The notes beneath the pieces were generated by a model that saw only the letters and a program-made list of their open reading frames with translations, was not told the DNA's origin and did no database searches. DNA of 41,931 nucleotides from an uncultured Acidobacteriia bacterium (GTDB taxonomy: Bacteria > Acidobacteriota > Terriglobia > Bryobacterales > Bryobacteraceae): contig CAIRSA010000149.1 in assembly GCA_903881085.1 (NCBI GenBank), forward strand, positions 1 to 41,931, in the 5' to 3' direction. How positions within the stretch are numbered: position 1 is the first letter of the stretch; every line of letters starts with the position of its first letter. Position numbers and translations under genes: made by a program. Positions 40,458 through 41,931 of this stretch are shown here, one piece after another.

Positions 40458-41890
40458 CACGTCTTCGCTCGCTTGGTTACTGGCTGACGCCGGCGCTGGT
40501 CACTTTGATTGTGTATTGGCCCGGGCTGCTGGCGTGGTTTCAGAAAGACGATTTCGCCTGGCTGCAATTACACAATATGGTGGAAAACGGCGAGGGCCTG
40601 ACGACGGCGCTCTTCCATCCTTTTGCGCAGGGCACAATCCGCACGCTCAGCGAACGCGTGTTTTTCCTGGGCTTCTATGAGCTGTTTGGAACGGACGCGC
40701 TGCCGTACCGCTGTCTTGGCTTCCTTACTCACTTCGCAAATCTGGCTTTGATCGCGATCGTGTGCCGCAAACTGACCGGTTCGCGTGTCGCCGGATTCTG
40801 GGCGGCGATGCTGTATACCTTGAATTCCGTGCTCGCCGTGCCGCTTTCGTGGACGTGCATCTATTACGAGATTCTCTGCACGTTCTGCTTTCTGCTGAAT
40901 CTGTGGCTCAGCATTCGTTATGCGGAGACGGGCCGTGGGCTTTATTGGTTGTGGATGTGGTGCTTGTTCCTTCTGGGCTTTGGAGTGCTTGAGCTCAATG
41001 TTGTGTATCCCGCTATCGCGCTGCTGTGGGCGCTGTGCTGTGCACGGCAATTGATCTGGCGAGTGCTGCCTCTGTTTATCCCATCCGGTGTGTACACCGT
41101 GATTCATTTTGCCGTTACGACTCCAGCGCATGACGGACCTTACAAAATGTTTTGGGATCTTTCGATGGCGAAGACCCTATGGACGTATTTCGCCTGGTCG
41201 CTCGGGCCCAGCAGGCTTTGGCTGTTGGGCATTCCGCCATCGTTTTTACGCTCGGCCGCCACGGTGTTGCTTATCGCCGGACTGTTGGGCTTTCTGTGTT
41301 GGAAGCTGTGGAAGCGCGAGTGGGTGGTGGCCGTTTTCCCTGGATGGTTTTTCATCGTGCTGCTGCCGCTGTTGCCGCTGCGCGACCACCTTAGCGAGTA
41401 TTATCTGACGATTCCCGTGGTTGGGTTGGCTATGTTGGGCGGCTGGGCAATTGCGACTGGTTTGCAGTCGCAGTGGAAGGTGAAGGCTGCCACCGTTGTC
41501 CTTGCCGCGCTCTATATCGCAGTGTCAGTGCCTGTCGGCTACACGACTTCGAAATCCTTTTATGACCGCAGCAAGCGGATGGAGTCGCTGGTGGAAGGAG
41601 TCGCTGCGCTGCACGAGGTGCATCCGAAGAAAGAGATTGTGTTGAAGAACGCCGAGGCCGAGATGATCCGCTCGGCGATCTATCACAATCCGTTCCGAAT
41701 TTATGGTTTTGGACAGGCGTATCTTGTGCCCGAAGACGAAGCCGCGTTTCGTTCGGACGCGATGTACGGGGTGATGAAAGAGCGCTTCATGGATGCTGCG
41801 CAACTGCGGCAACTGATCGCCTCGCAGCGCGCCGCAGTGTACGATGTGCGCGACGAGCGGCCGGTGGATGTGACGGCGACGTATCATTGA
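40454..41890 (+). CDS. Multispanning membrane protein, GT-C-like
   Basis: The 478-residue hydrophobic protein has about ten membrane helices and a soluble C-terminal ~100-residue tail. The N-terminal segment (KDDFAWLQLHNMVENGEG, then FHPFAQGTIRTLSERVFF) resembles the first extracytoplasmic loop of GT-C glycosyltransferases, which usually carries an acidic DD/DE catalytic motif (DD here). I recognise no named family with certainty. TTG 40454 overlaps the upstream TGA (TTGA) and has GGAG 6 nt before it. In-frame codons upstream lie in the glycosyltransferase gene. The context suggests transfer of the sugar loaded by that enzyme. Confidence 0.65.
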   Translation: MTRLRSLGYWLTPALVTLIVYWPGLLAWFQKDDFAWLQLHNMVENGEGLTTALFHPFAQGTIRTLSERVFFLGFYELFGTDALPYRCLGFLTHFANLALIAIVCRKLTGSRVAGFWAAMLYTLNSVLAVPLSWTCIYYEILCTFCFLLNLWLSIRYAETGRGLYWLWMWCLFLLGFGVLELNVVYPAIALLWALCCARQLIWRVLPLFIPSGVYTVIHFAVTTPAHDGPYKMFWDLSMAKTLWTYFAWSLGPSRLWLLGIPPSFLRSAATVLLIAGLLGFLCWKLWKREWVVAVFPGWFFIVLLPLLPLRDHLSEYYLTIPVVGLAMLGGWAIATGLQSQWKVKAATVVLAALYIAVSVPVGYTTSKSFYDRSKRMESLVEGVAALHEVHPKKEIVLKNAEAEMIRSAIYHNPFRIYGFGQAYLVPEDEAAFRSDAMYGVMKERFMDAAQLRQLIASQRAAVYDVRDERPVDVTATYH

Positions 41891-41892
41891 GA

Positions 41893-41924
41893 AACCGCTC
41901 CCTTACGCGCGCGGCTCGGTGAGC
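41893..41924 (+). repeat. Copy of dispersed repeat family B
   Basis: It begins AACCGCTCCCTTACG and ends GCTCGGTGAGC, starting 2 nt after the stop codon of the last gene. It matches the plus copy at 29399 in its first 11 bases and in the GCTCGGT end. It may act as a terminator for the preceding gene pair. Confidence 0.6.
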
Positions 41925-41931
41925 AGTCATC

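Noticed and set aside
1..41931. tRNA, rRNA, CRISPR arrays, prophage or intact insertion sequences
   Set aside because: No cloverleaf with a T-loop signature, no regularly spaced repeats and no transposase or phage genes were seen. Low-similarity RNA genes could be missed by eye.

Overview
The window reads as chromosomal DNA of an Acidobacteriota member, most likely a Solibacter/Bryobacter-type soil bacterium. The evidence is a TIGR03435-type 'Soli' secreted protein, an ECF sigma factor fused by overlap to a Ser/Thr kinase with a TPR-like tail, a DUF1549/DUF1553 + DUF1501 + PPC-domain trio, a PEP-CTERM protein, and a moderately GC-rich genome with dispersed small palindromic repeats. No rRNA, tRNA, CRISPR array, prophage or intact insertion sequence is visible.

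Layout. 187-3548: a secreted acetamidase/formamidase-like protein, a divergent TIGR03435 protein and a circularly permuted ATP-grasp-like protein. 3717-8143: an internally deleted S46 dipeptidyl-peptidase, then a tightly overlapping run of a neutral-ceramidase-family protein, a lipoprotein and a TgpA-like membrane transglutaminase. 8124-10420 (minus): a quinoprotein dehydrogenase with its diheme cytochrome c. 10522-11262: a PEP-CTERM protein. 11224-14386 (minus): ECF sigma factor and kinase. 14554-19876: the DUF1549/DUF1501/PPC trio of secreted proteins. 19914-20476 (minus): a VapBC-type module whose toxin has lost an internal segment. 20588-27200: one dense plus-strand run of methyltransferase, GT2 glycosyltransferase, GlpD, YihY/BrkB-type membrane protein, UvrB and a DUF2520-type Rossmann protein. 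27301-29154: hybrid histidine kinase. 29155-30033: a poorly coding gap with repeats. 30034-39317: a nine-gene respiratory complex I operon ordered nuoC-D-I-J-K-L-M-N-H. 39480-41890: a GT2 membrane glycosyltransferase and a multispanning membrane protein.

How it fits together. Most of the content is housekeeping or envelope biology. The complex I operon supplies the membrane arm plus the C, D and I connecting subunits, but NuoA, NuoB and the NADH-input module (E, F, G) must lie elsewhere. The quinoprotein/cytochrome pair feeds periplasmic oxidation into the respiratory chain. Several groups are translationally coupled by 1-8 nt overlaps and use rare start codons (TTG, GTG and probably CTG).

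Most noteworthy are two genes that each carry a clean in-frame internal deletion that keeps distant catalytic residues (S46 peptidase and PIN toxin), a 69-nt hairpin element sitting in frame inside a lipoprotein signal peptide, two small dispersed palindromic repeat families, the rearranged complex I gene order, and a histidine-rich insertion in NuoL. I did not find an entirely new multi-gene system that the sequence alone would justify announcing.
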